64,000 nucleotides of DNA from Bacteroidota bacterium. GTDB taxonomy: Bacteria; Bacteroidota; Bacteroidia; NS11-12g; UBA955. The stretch covers positions 1-64,000 of the forward strand of contig JAGXTF010000003.1 of the NCBI GenBank assembly GCA_018333525.1, read 5' to 3'. Made by a program: the position numbers and the translations under genes. Positions 27,038 to 35,766 of this stretch are shown here, one piece after another. A model generated the notes under the pieces. It was not told the origin of the DNA and ran no database searches. It worked only from the letters and a program-made list of their open reading frames with translations. How positions within the stretch are numbered: position 1 is the first letter of the stretch; every line of letters begins with the position of its first letter.

Positions 27038-28189
27038 CTAAATAAAAAACTCCTTCAATTTATCGATCACAAAACCCTGTTCCGTTTCCGTGAGGTTGGG
27101 ATACATAGGCAAACTCAGAATCTTTTCGTATGCTGCTTCTGCATAGGGAAAATTTCCTTTTGCAAATCCCATTTGCTTGTAATAAGGCATGGTATGCAAA
27201 GGGATATAATGTACCTGAACAAAAATATTTTTGGAGCGCAGAAAATCAAAAAGTTCTTTTCTTTTTTCCGTTTGAATGACATACAAATGGTAAGCGTGTC
27301 CCACACCTTTTTCCGGAATAAATAAATCTACCGGAAGGTCTTTTAATTCATGATTATAAACTTCAGCAATTTTTCTTCTGCGAATGATATTTTCATCTGC
27401 GCGTTTTACCTGTGAAATACCTAAAGCACATAAGATATCCGTGAGCCTGTAATTGTATCCCAGTTCCTGCATTTCCATATACCAGGCCCCATAATTTTCG
27501 TGTAATTCCGATGGATTTCTGGTGATGCCATGGGTTCTTAAAATGCGCAATCTGTTAGCCGTTTTTTCATTGGAAGTCGTTATCATTCCTCCTTCACCAG
27601 TGGTAATATGCTTTACAGGATGAAAAGAAAATGTGGCTGCATCCGCATATTTTCCATCACCGCAAAAACACATTTCATTTTTGGAATTGGTAAAATATCC
27701 GCCCGGTGAATGCGCACCATCTTCTATAATTTTCGCACCGTATTTATCTGCCATGTTCCGCAGTAGCTCCAGATCCACAGGCAACCCCGCATAATCTACT
27801 GCGACAATTCCCTTGTATTTTCCTGACTTTAATTTCTCTTCAACCTGATTTAAATCCAGCAACAAAGTAGCAGGATCAATATCTACAAAATCAATTTCTC
27901 CTCCGCAATAAAGAATGCAATTTCCACTCGCTGCAAAGGTCAGAGGAGTCGTAATCCATCGATCACCGGGTTTTATATCCATTGCAATTGCAGCCAGATG
28001 CAGGGCGGCAGTGCCATTTGCGACTGCGACTGCAAAAGGTGCATGAACATGATCAGCAAATGCATTTTCAAATGCTGAAACCAAAGGTCCTGCCGTGAGC
28101 AATTCACTGCGTAGGGCTTCGGTTACGGCCTGTACATCTGCATCGGTAATTTCCTGTTTTCCGTAGGGAATAGAAAATGAAGGTTCCAA
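27038..28189 (-). CDS. PseC-like UDP-4-keto-6-deoxy-sugar aminotransferase
   Basis: This 383-residue DegT-family PLP enzyme matches the PseC branch: IPYGKQEITDADVQAV at the N-terminus, ANGTAALHLAA (about 57), TTPLTFAASGNCI, GIVAVDYAGLPVDLE (about 127), Asp in IIEDGAHSPGG and Schiff-base lysine in HPVKHITTGEGGM (about 191-203). PseC makes UDP-4-amino-4,6-dideoxy-AltNAc for pseudaminic acid. The rest of that pathway (PseB, PseH, PseG, PseI) is not in the window, so a general 4-amino-sugar role is safer. The start is TTG at 28189 with no nearby ATG. Confidence 0.82.
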   Translation of the reverse strand: MEPSFSIPYGKQEITDADVQAVTEALRSELLTAGPLVSAFENAFADHVHAPFAVAVANGTAALHLAAIAMDIKPGDRWITTPLTFAASGNCILYCGGEIDFVDIDPATLLLDLNQVEEKLKSGKYKGIVAVDYAGLPVDLELLRNMADKYGAKIIEDGAHSPGGYFTNSKNEMCFCGDGKYADAATFSFHPVKHITTGEGGMITTSNEKTANRLRILRTHGITRNPSELHENYGAWYMEMQELGYNYRLTDILCALGISQVKRADENIIRRRKIAEVYNHELKDLPVDLFIPEKGVGHAYHLYVIQTEKRKELFDFLRSKNIFVQVHYIPLHTMPYYKQMGFAKGNFPYAEAAYEKILSLPMYPNLTETEQGFVIDKLKEFFI

Positions 28190-28194
28190 ATTAT

Positions 28195-28998
28195 TTATTT
28201 AAAATAGGTGTTGGACATATCGTATTGTCCGCTTTTAAATTTTCTGGTTTCCTGATTCCAGTTGCGGTTTTCCAAATAATTATGCGGTACTCTTACATTC
28301 CAACCCAAGCGCTGTTTTACAAGTGGCTCAGCAGTTTCAATTTCAGGATTGCTCAGATAAAATTCGATTTGCTGTTTGAAAGGTGCCAATGTATATTTAA
28401 TTACAATCATGGGCCTTGGTTTGCCACTGGTATTTTCACCTGCACGATGCCATGTGGTGCTGTCAATAACAAATGCTTCTCCGGCTTTTCCTGAAGTACT
28501 TAATGCATTATTTTCCAAAAATTCCAATGCTGGCATGTCTTTGTGTGCATGGGTTCCTGGTACGTATTGGGTGCTGCCATTTTGTGAATTGTAATCCAGC
28601 AATGGAATCATAACAATAATGCTGGTGCGGCAATTGGGAAACCATGGCATATCCCGGTGAAAGCCATGTCCTACCATTCCACTTTTATCCGCTTTATCTA
28701 AAATAATTGCATTGTAAGAATGAATTACTGCCTTGTCATTAAGTGCGGCATTAACTACTTCATTTATTTTTTCGTTGGCAATTAAATCGTAATATTTACC
28801 GGCGAAACGACCAAGATCGCTGAGGGTTTCCAAAGAAAAGTTTGCTTTCAGGGTTTCCACTCCAAATGCATCTATATCTTCCTGTTTTTTGATTTTTAAA
28901 TCCTCAAAAAACCATGCAATTTCTTCATCGGAAATAATCTTTCCAATGTTTGCTGCACCGCGGATATTGAGCCCCTCAACGATGTCTTTGATGTTCAT
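28195..28998 (-). CDS. Phytanoyl-CoA dioxygenase (PhyH)-family Fe(II)/2-oxoglutarate oxygenase
   Basis: The 267-residue form starts at the ATG at 28998, which overlaps the upstream TGA (ATGA, 28995-28998). The open frame continues 13 codons further but is not needed. The metal triad is visible as FHRD (His and Asp, about residue 130) and the later His in TWHRAG, with a 2-oxoglutarate-binding Arg in KPRPM about 12 residues on. The PhyH family hydroxylates small molecules. In a glycan locus it may hydroxylate a sugar or its acyl substituent. The substrate is unknown. Confidence 0.82.
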   Translation of the reverse strand: MNIKDIVEGLNIRGAANIGKIISDEEIAWFFEDLKIKKQEDIDAFGVETLKANFSLETLSDLGRFAGKYYDLIANEKINEVVNAALNDKAVIHSYNAIILDKADKSGMVGHGFHRDMPWFPNCRTSIIVMIPLLDYNSQNGSTQYVPGTHAHKDMPALEFLENNALSTSGKAGEAFVIDSTTWHRAGENTSGKPRPMIVIKYTLAPFKQQIEFYLSNPEIETAEPLVKQRLGWNVRVPHNYLENRNWNQETRKFKSGQYDMSNTYFK

Positions 28999-29966
28999 AA
29001 TGCAATGCTCTTGTTGGTAATTTGTTCCTGCATCCATTTTGCAGTATTTTGAATGCCTTCTTCCAAATCCACTTTCGCTTTAAATCCGAGAATTTCTTCT
29101 GATTTATCTACAGATGGAATTCTTATGGCAATGTCTGCAGATAATGGCGGTACGTGGTTTATTTTAGAAGTAGATCCAAGGGTTCTACAAACCGTTTGGG
29201 CCAATCCAAGAATGGTAATCACAGCACGTGCATTTCCAATATTAAAACTGCTTCCAACGGCAGCAGGATTTTCAATGCATTGCATCAGGCAATCAATAAA
29301 ATCATCTACATAACACCAGGCGCGAATTTGTGCCCCGTCCCCATGAATGGTAATGTCTTCATTTTGCAATGCTTTCTTGATGAACATATGCATGGCACCT
29401 TCCATAGTTTGACCCGGACCATAAACGTTAAACGGACGTACCGTTACTACAGGTAATTTAAATTGTTTGAAGTATGCATGTGCCAGATGTTCACCTGCCA
29501 TTTTGCTTACGGCATAGGTCCAGCGGCCTTCACCGGCACTGCCTGCAATGGTTTGCATATCTTCATTTACACGAAAAGCCATTGGACCAAAAACTTCGGA
29601 TGTGCTGAAATCGATATACCGATCTTTTACCCCGTTATTTTTTGCAGCTTCCAAACAATACGCACTTCCGAGCATATTTACACGCATGGTCAAAACCGGA
29701 TTTTGCACCACATTATCTATACCCAGAATTGCTGCCGCGTGCACTACCACATCAGCACCTTTCATGGCACTTTCCAGGCCAACATAATCCAAAACATCTC
29801 CCTTTACTACTTTCAGATTAGGGTGCTTTGCAAATGAACTATTGCTCAATGTATCGCGTGTAAAATTATCATACACTGTTATTTTGTTGTCGTCGATGAG
29901 TCTTTCAATTAGTGCGCTGGATATAAATCCTGCACCACCGGTGATGAATATATTTTTATTTTTCAT
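28995..29966 (-). CDS. Extended SDR NAD-dependent sugar epimerase/dehydratase
   Basis: This 323-residue protein has the NAD-binding GGAGFIS (10-16; the usual last residue is Gly, here Ser), a DVLDYVGL acidic loop, the STSEVFG strand (about 124) and catalytic Tyr/Lys in YAVSK (about 151-155), then [10 protein letters not shown]. These are features of the UDP-glucose epimerase/dehydratase family. The exact reaction (4-epimerase, dehydratase or decarboxylase) cannot be decided. It is coupled to the PhyH gene by a 4-bp overlap. Confidence 0.82.
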   Translation of the reverse strand: MKNKNIFITGGAGFISSALIERLIDDNKITVYDNFTRDTLSNSSFAKHPNLKVVKGDVLDYVGLESAMKGADVVVHAAAILGIDNVVQNPVLTMRVNMLGSAYCLEAAKNNGVKDRYIDFSTSEVFGPMAFRVNEDMQTIAGSAGEGRWTYAVSKMAGEHLAHAYFKQFKLPVVTVRPFNVYGPGQTMEGAMHMFIKKALQNEDITIHGDGAQIRAWCYVDDFIDCLMQCIENPAAVGSSFNIGNARAVITILGLAQTVCRTLGSTSKINHVPPLSADIAIRIPSVDKSEEILGFKAKVDLEEGIQNTAKWMQEQITNKSIAL

Positions 29967-29986
29967 GTTTAGTCATTTTATTTTTA

Positions 29987-30244
29987 CCACAAGGTTCCTG
30001 CGGAACCCACAAGGAAGACACAAGGCACACGTGGTTCTTAAGATGCGGGCGAGCATTGAATTTACCAACCGGTTTTATGCTTTTTACGAAATTTATCTTT
30101 GTGTCCTTTGTGCAAAAACCCTGGTGTCTTTGTGGTTAATTCAGGTGCCAGGGATTAGGGGTTAGCAAATACAATATTTCGATTTTTCTACTTAAAAACC
30201 CTTCGTGTCTTTGTGCAAAAACCTTAGTGTCTTTGTGGTTTCTA
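29987..30244. repeat. TCTTTGTG-type intergenic repeats between SDR and Wzt genes
   Basis: The gap 29967-30246 has two direct copies of a roughly 46-bp repeat (about 30095-30142 and 30199-30244), each containing CTTTGTGCAAAAACC then GTGTCTTTGTGGTT. A roughly complementary copy with ACCACAAGG and GACACAAGG lies at 29987-30030. Together they could fold into a stem in the leftward transcript. Similar ACACAAAGG strings occur at 26310-26340 and 26590. No gene is seen. Confidence 0.75.
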
Positions 30245-30246
30245 TT

Positions 30247-31491
30247 TTACCCTTTATTCCAGATACCGCTACCTTTGATGTAGCCGTTGGTCCAGCCAAA
30301 AGGGTAACCTGAATCCGCAGTTTCTCCGAGGTTTGAAACAGTAATTTCTGCTATACTTTCCAACACATCTATTGGCACACCATTGTATCTTGCCATCGTA
30401 ATATTTAAATAATATTTTCCAGGATGTAATGGATTATTTAATTCCACTCTAAATTGATTTTTACCTTTATTTAAAGGCAAATCAGATTTGTCGTAAATAT
30501 TTACAAAATCCAGGATACTTTCATTCATATGGTTCTTTACCTGAATTCCCAAAAGGCATTTATCCAGTTGAATTTGAGAATCGAATTCCATGTCAAGTTG
30601 AATGGGTGCACCATAAAAATATTCGTTGGTCATTTCCCCTTTTCTATTATGCATTACAATCCTTTCCCAACGTCCTTCCCCGGAATTCTGCAAGCTCGCA
30701 TTTTCAGGTACAGTTCCATCGTGCAATAACATGGCGTTGGATTTCAAATACGCGTCAATCACATTTTCAATTCCTGAATCCATGGTCATTTTTCCGTTTT
30801 GCAGCAATATTCCTCTATCACATAAGTGGCGAATAGTTCCCATGTTGTGAGAAACAAAAAGTACAGTTCTGCCAAGTCCGCTTACACTTTTCATTTTGCC
30901 CACACATTTTTCCTGAAACTCTGCATCTCCTACTGCCAACACTTCATCTACAATTAAAATTTCAGGTTCCAAATGCGCGGCAACGGCAAATGCGAGACGA
31001 ACATACATGCCACTGGAGTAACGCTTTACAGGGGTATCTATATATTTTTGGACTCCTGCAAAGTCTACAATTTCATCAAATTTAGAACGAATTTCCTTTT
31101 TATTCATCCCCAGAATTGCTCCATTTAAAAACACATTTTCACGACCTGTTAAATCGGGATGAAAACCGGTGCCAACTTCCAGTAAACTGCCAACTCTGCC
31201 TTTGATTTTTATGGTACCCGTGCTGGGTGCGGTAACTCTGGAAAGTACCTTTAAAAGTGTACTTTTTCCGGCCCCGTTTTTTCCGATAATTCCCAAAACT
31301 TCTCCGGGCTGAACCTGAAAATGGATATCTTTTAAAGCCCAAACAAAATTGCCTCCGGCTAAGGTTCTGTCATTCTCATCCGCCGAAATGGAATTGCCCG
31401 TAAATTTATTCTTTACATCGCGCAATGCTGTTTTGAGATTATACTCTCCCAACCTGTATTTCTTGCCGATGTTTTCTACTGAAATAATCAA
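30247..31491 (-). CDS. wzt: O-antigen/polysaccharide ABC transporter ATPase with C-terminal glycan-binding domain (Wzt)
   Basis: This 414-residue protein forms the ATPase of an inner-membrane exporter. Walker A is GKNGAGKST (70-78), the ABC signature YSSGMYVRLAF (about 165) and Walker B LIVDEVLAVGD (about 187). Residues from about 250 to the end form a beta-rich C-terminal domain of the Wzt type that in known systems recognises the completed, end-modified O-chain. The TTG start at 31491 is supported because the family motif ISVENIGKKY follows at once. It lies 10 bp downstream of the permease gene. Confidence 0.92.
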   Translation of the reverse strand: MIISVENIGKKYRLGEYNLKTALRDVKNKFTGNSISADENDRTLAGGNFVWALKDIHFQVQPGEVLGIIGKNGAGKSTLLKVLSRVTAPSTGTIKIKGRVGSLLEVGTGFHPDLTGRENVFLNGAILGMNKKEIRSKFDEIVDFAGVQKYIDTPVKRYSSGMYVRLAFAVAAHLEPEILIVDEVLAVGDAEFQEKCVGKMKSVSGLGRTVLFVSHNMGTIRHLCDRGILLQNGKMTMDSGIENVIDAYLKSNAMLLHDGTVPENASLQNSGEGRWERIVMHNRKGEMTNEYFYGAPIQLDMEFDSQIQLDKCLLGIQVKNHMNESILDFVNIYDKSDLPLNKGKNQFRVELNNPLHPGKYYLNITMARYNGVPIDVLESIAEITVSNLGETADSGYPFGWTNGYIKGSGIWNKG

Positions 31492-31501
31492 AAATGTGCG
31501 T

Positions 31502-32341
31502 TTATATTTTATCTACAAAAGTTCGTTCCGCACTTTTAAATGCAAAAATACCTGCCATAAATATTACGATGGCGCAGCCGTAACTGTATGCCAATCCGGG
31601 AATGGTATTGTAACCAATTCCCGTAAATCCATATTTAAAATTTTCTATGATGGCACTCACCGGATTCGCCAGAATAATCCATTTGTATTTGCCTGCAGAT
31701 GATACCGGAATAATCACAGAACTGGCGTACATGGCGAGTTGCATGATAAATCCGATAATAAACTGTATATCGCGGAAACGGATAGATATTGAACTGAAAA
31801 GCAAACCGATTCCAAGGCCCATCATTGCCATAGCCAGCAAATGTATTGGAAGCAATAATGCATAGAAATTAGGTGCAACATTCCCCTGATAAAAATGGTA
31901 AAACCAAATAATTAAAAACAACAGCAATTGCAGGCTGAATTTTAAAATATTGGACATGGTTAAGGACAATGGCATTAACAATCTCGGAAAATATACCTTT
32001 CCAAAAACATGCTGGTTTTGAAAAAATGTATTTGCATTGTTGACCACACAAGTAGAAAAAAACAACCAGGGAATCATTCCGCCCAGATAGAACAAAAATG
32101 GCGATGGGCCTTCGGTTTTCATATTGGCGATTACCGAAAAAATAATGGTAAAAGCGAAGGAAGAAATTACCGGTTGAATAAAAAACCAAAGTGGTCCAAG
32201 GAGGGTTTGTTTGTATACAGAAACAATGTCTCTGCGCAAAAATAAAAACAACAAATCCCGGTTTCGGAACAATTCTTTTAATTCCAGATCATACCACTTT
32301 TTCTTTGGCTTGATAATGATATCCCAATGTTCTTCAGGCAA
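31502..32341 (-). CDS. wzm: Polysaccharide ABC-transporter permease (Wzm)
   Basis: This 279-residue ABC-2-type permease has six predicted membrane segments. The family string YKQTLLGPLWFFIQP (about 44-58) precedes TM1. It partners Wzt to export a lipid-linked polymer assembled in the cytoplasm. The start is TTG at 32341, overlapping the end of the UpxY gene by 8 bp. Its presence, and the absence of Wzx/Wzy in the window, indicates an ABC-dependent pathway. Confidence 0.92.
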   Translation of the reverse strand: MPEEHWDIIIKPKKKWYDLELKELFRNRDLLFLFLRRDIVSVYKQTLLGPLWFFIQPVISSFAFTIIFSVIANMKTEGPSPFLFYLGGMIPWLFFSTCVVNNANTFFQNQHVFGKVYFPRLLMPLSLTMSNILKFSLQLLLFLIIWFYHFYQGNVAPNFYALLLPIHLLAMAMMGLGIGLLFSSISIRFRDIQFIIGFIMQLAMYASSVIIPVSSAGKYKWIILANPVSAIIENFKYGFTGIGYNTIPGLAYSYGCAIVIFMAGIFAFKSAERTFVDKI

Positions 32342-32837
32342 TTTTTTTAATAATTTGTTTGGGTAATTTAACTTTTACACTCTGCCCGAAATTCTCAAAA
32401 ACAATTAAGGCAAAATTGTCGTTTCCTATTCTCAATATTTCACCGCTAAAGCCTTTTAACGGCCCCTGGGTAACGGCTACGGCTTCTCCGGGTGTAAAAA
32501 TTTCGTCATCGTTATATTGGGAAATATCGTATCCTTTTTCCACAATACTTTGTATCAGTTCCAGTTCTTTTTCGGTTACAAAAGCATCCACTCCATTGTA
32601 ACGCAGAAACTTAACTACTCCGGGAAACTGTAAAATTTTATCGCGTTCTCTTTCTTTGGGTTGAACAAATACATAACCATTAAATAAAGGCATCAGCACT
32701 TTCTTTTTGCGGTCAGACCAGACTCTTATTTTTTCAATCAGAGGCAGGTAATAGGTATACCCCTCTTTTTCCAGAAAGGAAGCCACCTTTTTTTCAAAGC
32801 GGCTGGCTACGTAGATGACTTTCCAGATTTGTGTCAT
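32334..32837 (-). CDS. UpxY-family transcription antiterminator (NusG paralogue)
   Basis: The 167-residue form from the ATG at 32837 (MTQIWKVIYVASR) has an N-terminal NGN domain with the LFNGYVFVQ strand (about 61-69) and a C-terminal KOW domain (FTPGEAVAVTQGPLKGFSGEI). Family knowledge: UpxY proteins sit at the start of Bacteroidota capsule loci and bind the elongating polymerase to let it read through the long operon. Placement right before wzm-wzt and some 30 kb of same-strand glycan genes fits that role. The open frame extends 10 codons upstream into a repeat and is less likely to be the true start. Confidence 0.9.
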   Translation of the reverse strand: MTQIWKVIYVASRFEKKVASFLEKEGYTYYLPLIEKIRVWSDRKKKVLMPLFNGYVFVQPKERERDKILQFPGVVKFLRYNGVDAFVTEKELELIQSIVEKGYDISQYNDDEIFTPGEAVAVTQGPLKGFSGEILRIGNDNFALIVFENFGQSVKVKLPKQIIKKIA

Positions 32838-32844
32838 TGGGAAA

Positions 32845-33378
32845 TAGCTACAAGCTTCAGGCCACAAGCTTCAGGCTTTATGCTTGCATTTAAATTAATG
32901 ATATTTACTGTTATTCAATGCCATTTTAAATTTGTAAATGCGTTTTTGAAGTTCACTGAGGATTTGTAGAATTCCTTCAAATGTTTCGACATTCGCATAT
33001 TGCAATTCTTTGCAAAGAATGAGTTGAGTTTCTAATTCAAAGGAAGAAGAAATTGCATATTCAATAAACCTCTCCTTTTCTTTATCACTTTCTCGCCCCA
33101 TACTCTCCGCAATATTAGATGGCATCGAGACAGCACTTCTTCTCATTTGTGAAACCAGTCCAAATTTCTCCTCGTCAGGTAATAACCCTGTGATTCGATA
33201 TACATCCAATGAAATATCCATGGCACTGCGCCAGATTTCTAGTTTCTTAAAATCCCTCATTGCTTATATTTATTAGTTAAAAATTCCAATTCATTTATAC
33301 CTGCCTTATTTATTCCAACCAAATATTACCGTTCTTTTTGTCTTAGGCTTGTGGCTTGTGGCCTGCAGCTTGTGGCTA
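32845..33378. repeat. Inverted repeat pair flanking an IVP-like gene
   Basis: The 24-bp left arm at 32845-32868 (TAGCTACAAGCTTCAGGCC and on) is complementary to the right arm at 33355-33378 at 22 of 24 positions. The similarity continues more weakly outward as CTTGTGGCTTGTGG-type units. The arms enclose just the four-helix-bundle gene at 32895-33260. Related units occur at 26541-26583, 27010-27037 and 42630-42685, so this is one instance of a dispersed repeat placed in inverted orientation. Confidence 0.75.
32895..33260 (-). CDS. Four-helix-bundle protein (23S rRNA intervening-sequence protein family)
   Basis: This 121-residue, all-helical protein has the family pattern MRDFKKLEIWRSAMDISLDVYRITGLLPDEEKFGL, then SQMRRSAVSMPSNIAESMGR and EYAISSSFELETQLIL. 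The full-length family is 115-130 residues, so this copy looks intact. It is the second such protein in the window and lies between the regulator gene and upxY. The two sequences differ greatly, so this is not a recent duplication. Function is unestablished; relatives include proteins encoded in 23S rRNA intervening sequences and the Avd protein of diversity-generating retroelements. Confidence 0.85.
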   Translation of the reverse strand: MRDFKKLEIWRSAMDISLDVYRITGLLPDEEKFGLVSQMRRSAVSMPSNIAESMGRESDKEKERFIEYAISSSFELETQLILCKELQYANVETFEGILQILSELQKRIYKFKMALNNSKYH

Positions 33379-33459
33379 ATAATGTGATCGCACAGCTTCG
33401 CCCCTTCAGTCCCATTGTCGGTACCTACGGGGTTCGAAAACACACAACCGGAGCGGGTT

Positions 33460-33990
33460 TTAGCTACTCCAGAGCAAAAGTGGTTCTATGTTCTCTTCGG
33501 TTATTTTTTTCAGGCTGAATTCATTAGGCTGATACGCAATAAATCGTATCTTTCTGTGAATCCTCGCCTCTGCTTTTTCAATTAATTCCGCCAGGTATAC
33601 CTTATCGATATTCCCAACAAATACCAGATCAATAATGTCTCTGTCTACACCTCTGCTTAAACTGCCTGTGAGATATACCTTATCCAGCGAACCAAGCCTC
33701 TCTATTACATGTTCAATAATCTTATCCAGACCAACATACTTCAATACAATGCTGTGCAGGTCTTTGAACAAAGGATGCGTGGTATTTACCCTAAATATTT
33801 TCTTATTGCCATCCTGGCTGGAAACCAACATTTTGGCCTCTTCGAATTTGTTGAGCTCCAACCTGATGGCATTGGTGCTTTCTCCAAATTCTTCCTCCAA
33901 ATTTCTTAGATAGGACGTGGCATTGCTGTTCAAAAAGAACTTCAGCAACAGCTTGATCCTGGTCTTGGAGGAGATTAGGGTTTCAATCAT
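33460..33990 (-). CDS. Winged-helix regulator with nucleotidyltransferase-like domain
   Basis: A 176-residue protein. The N-terminal winged helix (about 1-65, SKTRIKLLLKFFLNSNATSYLRNLEEEFGESTNAIRLELNKFEEA) is followed by a minimal nucleotidyltransferase fold (about 95-150) whose GSLSRGVDRDIIDLVFVG motif keeps the GS and acidic residues in part. Such proteins are often next to glycan loci in Bacteroidota. It is the first gene of the leftward locus and is likely its regulator. The NTase domain may be inactive because the second Asp position reads as Asp-Leu-Val instead of DxD. Confidence 0.72.
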   Translation of the reverse strand: MIETLISSKTRIKLLLKFFLNSNATSYLRNLEEEFGESTNAIRLELNKFEEAKMLVSSQDGNKKIFRVNTTHPLFKDLHSIVLKYVGLDKIIEHVIERLGSLDKVYLTGSLSRGVDRDIIDLVFVGNIDKVYLAELIEKAEARIHRKIRFIAYQPNEFSLKKITEENIEPLLLWSS

Positions 33991-34021
33991 ATTTGAGTAG
34001 TTTTATTACTCAATTATGAGG

Positions 34022-34029
34022 CAAATATA
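34022..34029 (-). promoter_or_regulatory. Bacteroidota -7 box (TATATTTG) for the locus regulator gene
   Basis: On the leftward strand TATATTTG matches the Bacteroidota -7 consensus TAnnTTTG, 32 nt before the ATG of the winged-helix gene (33990). No clear TTG -33 element was found at the expected distance. Confidence 0.45.
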
Positions 34030-34068
34030 ATCAGGGAGAGGAATTTTAGGGAATGTGTTTTTGGACAA

Positions 34069-35040
34069 TTATTCCACCACATCATCCACCACAACCCCCA
34101 TATTGGAGAATTTGGCTATGCGATTGTGAACCAATACATCTGCCGTAAGGGTTTTCAATCCTTTCAGTTCCTTTTTAATGGCGGCTTTCAATGATTTGTA
34201 TGCCATTTCCGGATTGTGATGCGCGCCACCCAGGGGTTCGTCTATAATGCCATCCACAAGTCCGTTGTTTAACATATCGTTGGCAGATAATTTGAGCGCC
34301 TCGGCAGCTATCTCTTTTTTATCCCAGGTACGCCATAAAATGGAGGAGCAACTTTCCGGAGAGATTACGGAATACCAGGTATACTGCATCATCAGCACTT
34401 TATCTCCCACACCAATACCCAATGCGCCACCGCTGGCGCCTTCACCAATAATGATACAAATTACCGGAACTTTTAAGGTGGCCATTTCAAAGAGATTTCT
34501 TGCAATCGCCTCACCCTGTCCCCGCTCTTCGGCTTCCAAACCGGGAGAAGCGCCAGGTGTATCAATTAAGGTGATAATTGGCCGGTGAAATTTCTCAGCC
34601 AGCTTCATCAAACGCAAAGCCTTTCTGTATCCTTCGGGATTGGGCATGCCAAAATTCCGCAATTGGCGTTGTTTGGTATTTCTGCCTTTTTGCTGACCAA
34701 TAATCATCACAGGTTCATTGTCGATAAGCGCAAATCCTCCAACAATGGCCTTGTCGTCCTTAATCTGCCTGTCTCCGTGCAATTCCACAAAATCGCTGCA
34801 GATATTTTCGATATAATCCAGGGTATACGGGCGATCCGGGTGCCTGCTGATCTGAACTTTCTGCCATCCGGAAAGGTTGCCGTAAGTTGTCTTTTTAGCT
34901 TCTTCGATTTTCGATTCCAGGCCGTGAATCATGTCAGTCATGTCCAGTTTGCCTTTTTCATGCGTTTCGCGCGCTTTTTCGAGTTGTTCATTGAGTTCAA
35001 CAATGTCTTTCTCGAAATCAAACCATTGGGATACGGGCAT
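34069..35040 (-). CDS. accA: Acetyl-CoA carboxylase carboxyltransferase subunit alpha
   Basis: This subunit forms, with AccD, the carboxyltransferase that moves CO2 from biotin-BCCP to acetyl-CoA in fatty acid synthesis. The 323-residue length is typical. Recognisable segments include [16 protein letters not shown] (about 83-98), [42 protein letters not shown] and [22 protein letters not shown] (about 160-181), with [12 protein letters not shown]. It is a housekeeping gene marking the border of the glycan locus. It starts at ATG 35040. Confidence 0.96.
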   Translation of the reverse strand: MPVSQWFDFEKDIVELNEQLEKARETHEKGKLDMTDMIHGLESKIEEAKKTTYGNLSGWQKVQISRHPDRPYTLDYIENICSDFVELHGDRQIKDDKAIVGGFALIDNEPVMIIGQQKGRNTKQRQLRNFGMPNPEGYRKALRLMKLAEKFHRPIITLIDTPGASPGLEAEERGQGEAIARNLFEMATLKVPVICIIIGEGASGGALGIGVGDKVLMMQYTWYSVISPESCSSILWRTWDKKEIAAEALKLSANDMLNNGLVDGIIDEPLGGAHHNPEMAYKSLKAAIKKELKGLKTLTADVLVHNRIAKFSNMGVVVDDVVE

Positions 35041-35131
35041 GTATTGTCTTGAATTAGGGGATGCAAATTAAACCCATTTTTTGCTTACCAAAGGATGCTT
35101 GTATATAAATTGAGTAAGCCGAAATATTTGT

Positions 35132-35698
35132 TTAGAGCAAAAGTCCGAAATATAAAACATCTAAAAGATTGTCGTTTCCATCCCTGAAATCCCTTTTATG
35201 CATGCCTTCATTAACAAATCCCAGCCTTTCTGCCAATTGAATACTTGCCGCATTTTCCGGACTTATTCTGCAAATAATTTTTAACAATTTCGCTTGTATT
35301 TGTAAATAACGAATGACATGGGAACAGGAATACCGCGCAATTCCCTGTCCTTCAAATCGCGAATCCAACATCCACGACATCTCACATTTCGGGGTTCTCC
35401 ATTCAAATTGAAATGCGGAAACAAAACCTACAATTTCCAATTGTTTCAATTCCTGAATCACACAAAACAATCCCCTGCCTTCTCTGGAATTTTCAAGTTT
35501 CTGACTTACAAATCCTGCGATAGCAGAACGTTTTCCGGTTAGGGATTCATGAGTTATTGGAAATGGTCCACGCAAACTTTCACTGTTTTTTTCGGCAAAT
35601 TGTGCAATAGAAGTTCTGTCTGTTCGATGTATCGGCCGAATGACATATGGGATATTATCCTTGGAAAAATAAACAGGTTTGAAATCCTCAAAACTCAC
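35132..35698 (-). CDS. GNAT acetyltransferase (RimJ/RimL-like)
   Basis: This 188-residue GNAT protein has motifs typical of the RimJ/L group: YVIRPIHRTDRTSIAQF at the N-terminus, SWMLDSRFEGQGIARYSCSHVIRY (about 118-141, the acetyl-CoA-binding loop), then CRISPENAASIQLAERLGFVNEG. It starts with GTG at 35698. The substrate, whether protein N-terminus or small amine, is unknown. It is divergent from the next gene with only 68 bp between the starts. Confidence 0.85.
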   Translation of the reverse strand: MSFEDFKPVYFSKDNIPYVIRPIHRTDRTSIAQFAEKNSESLRGPFPITHESLTGKRSAIAGFVSQKLENSREGRGLFCVIQELKQLEIVGFVSAFQFEWRTPKCEMSWMLDSRFEGQGIARYSCSHVIRYLQIQAKLLKIICRISPENAASIQLAERLGFVNEGMHKRDFRDGNDNLLDVLYFGLLL

Positions 35699-35733
35699 CG
35701 CCGCAATTTACCTGAAATTGGATTTATTTCATT

Positions 35734-35761
35734 TTGTACCCACCGTTTCCATTTACTTTTG
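35734..35761 (+). promoter_or_regulatory. Bacteroidota promoter (TTG-N17-TACTTTTG) abutting a start codon
   Basis: TTG at 35734-35736 and TACTTTTG at 35754-35761 fit the sigma-ABfr consensus TTG/TAnnTTTG. The -7 box ends only 5 nt before the ATG at 35767, so transcription would start at or very near the initiation codon. Confidence 0.6.
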
Positions 35762-35766
35762 CGGCC

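Noticed and set aside
27038-28189. Full pseudaminic acid pathway
   Set aside because: Only a PseC-like aminotransferase is present; PseB, PseH, PseG and PseI were not found, and the synthase in the window is NeuB-type.
22646-33260. Diversity-generating retroelement (Avd-like proteins)
   Set aside because: IVP-family proteins share the Avd fold, but no reverse transcriptase, template or variable repeat was seen in the window.
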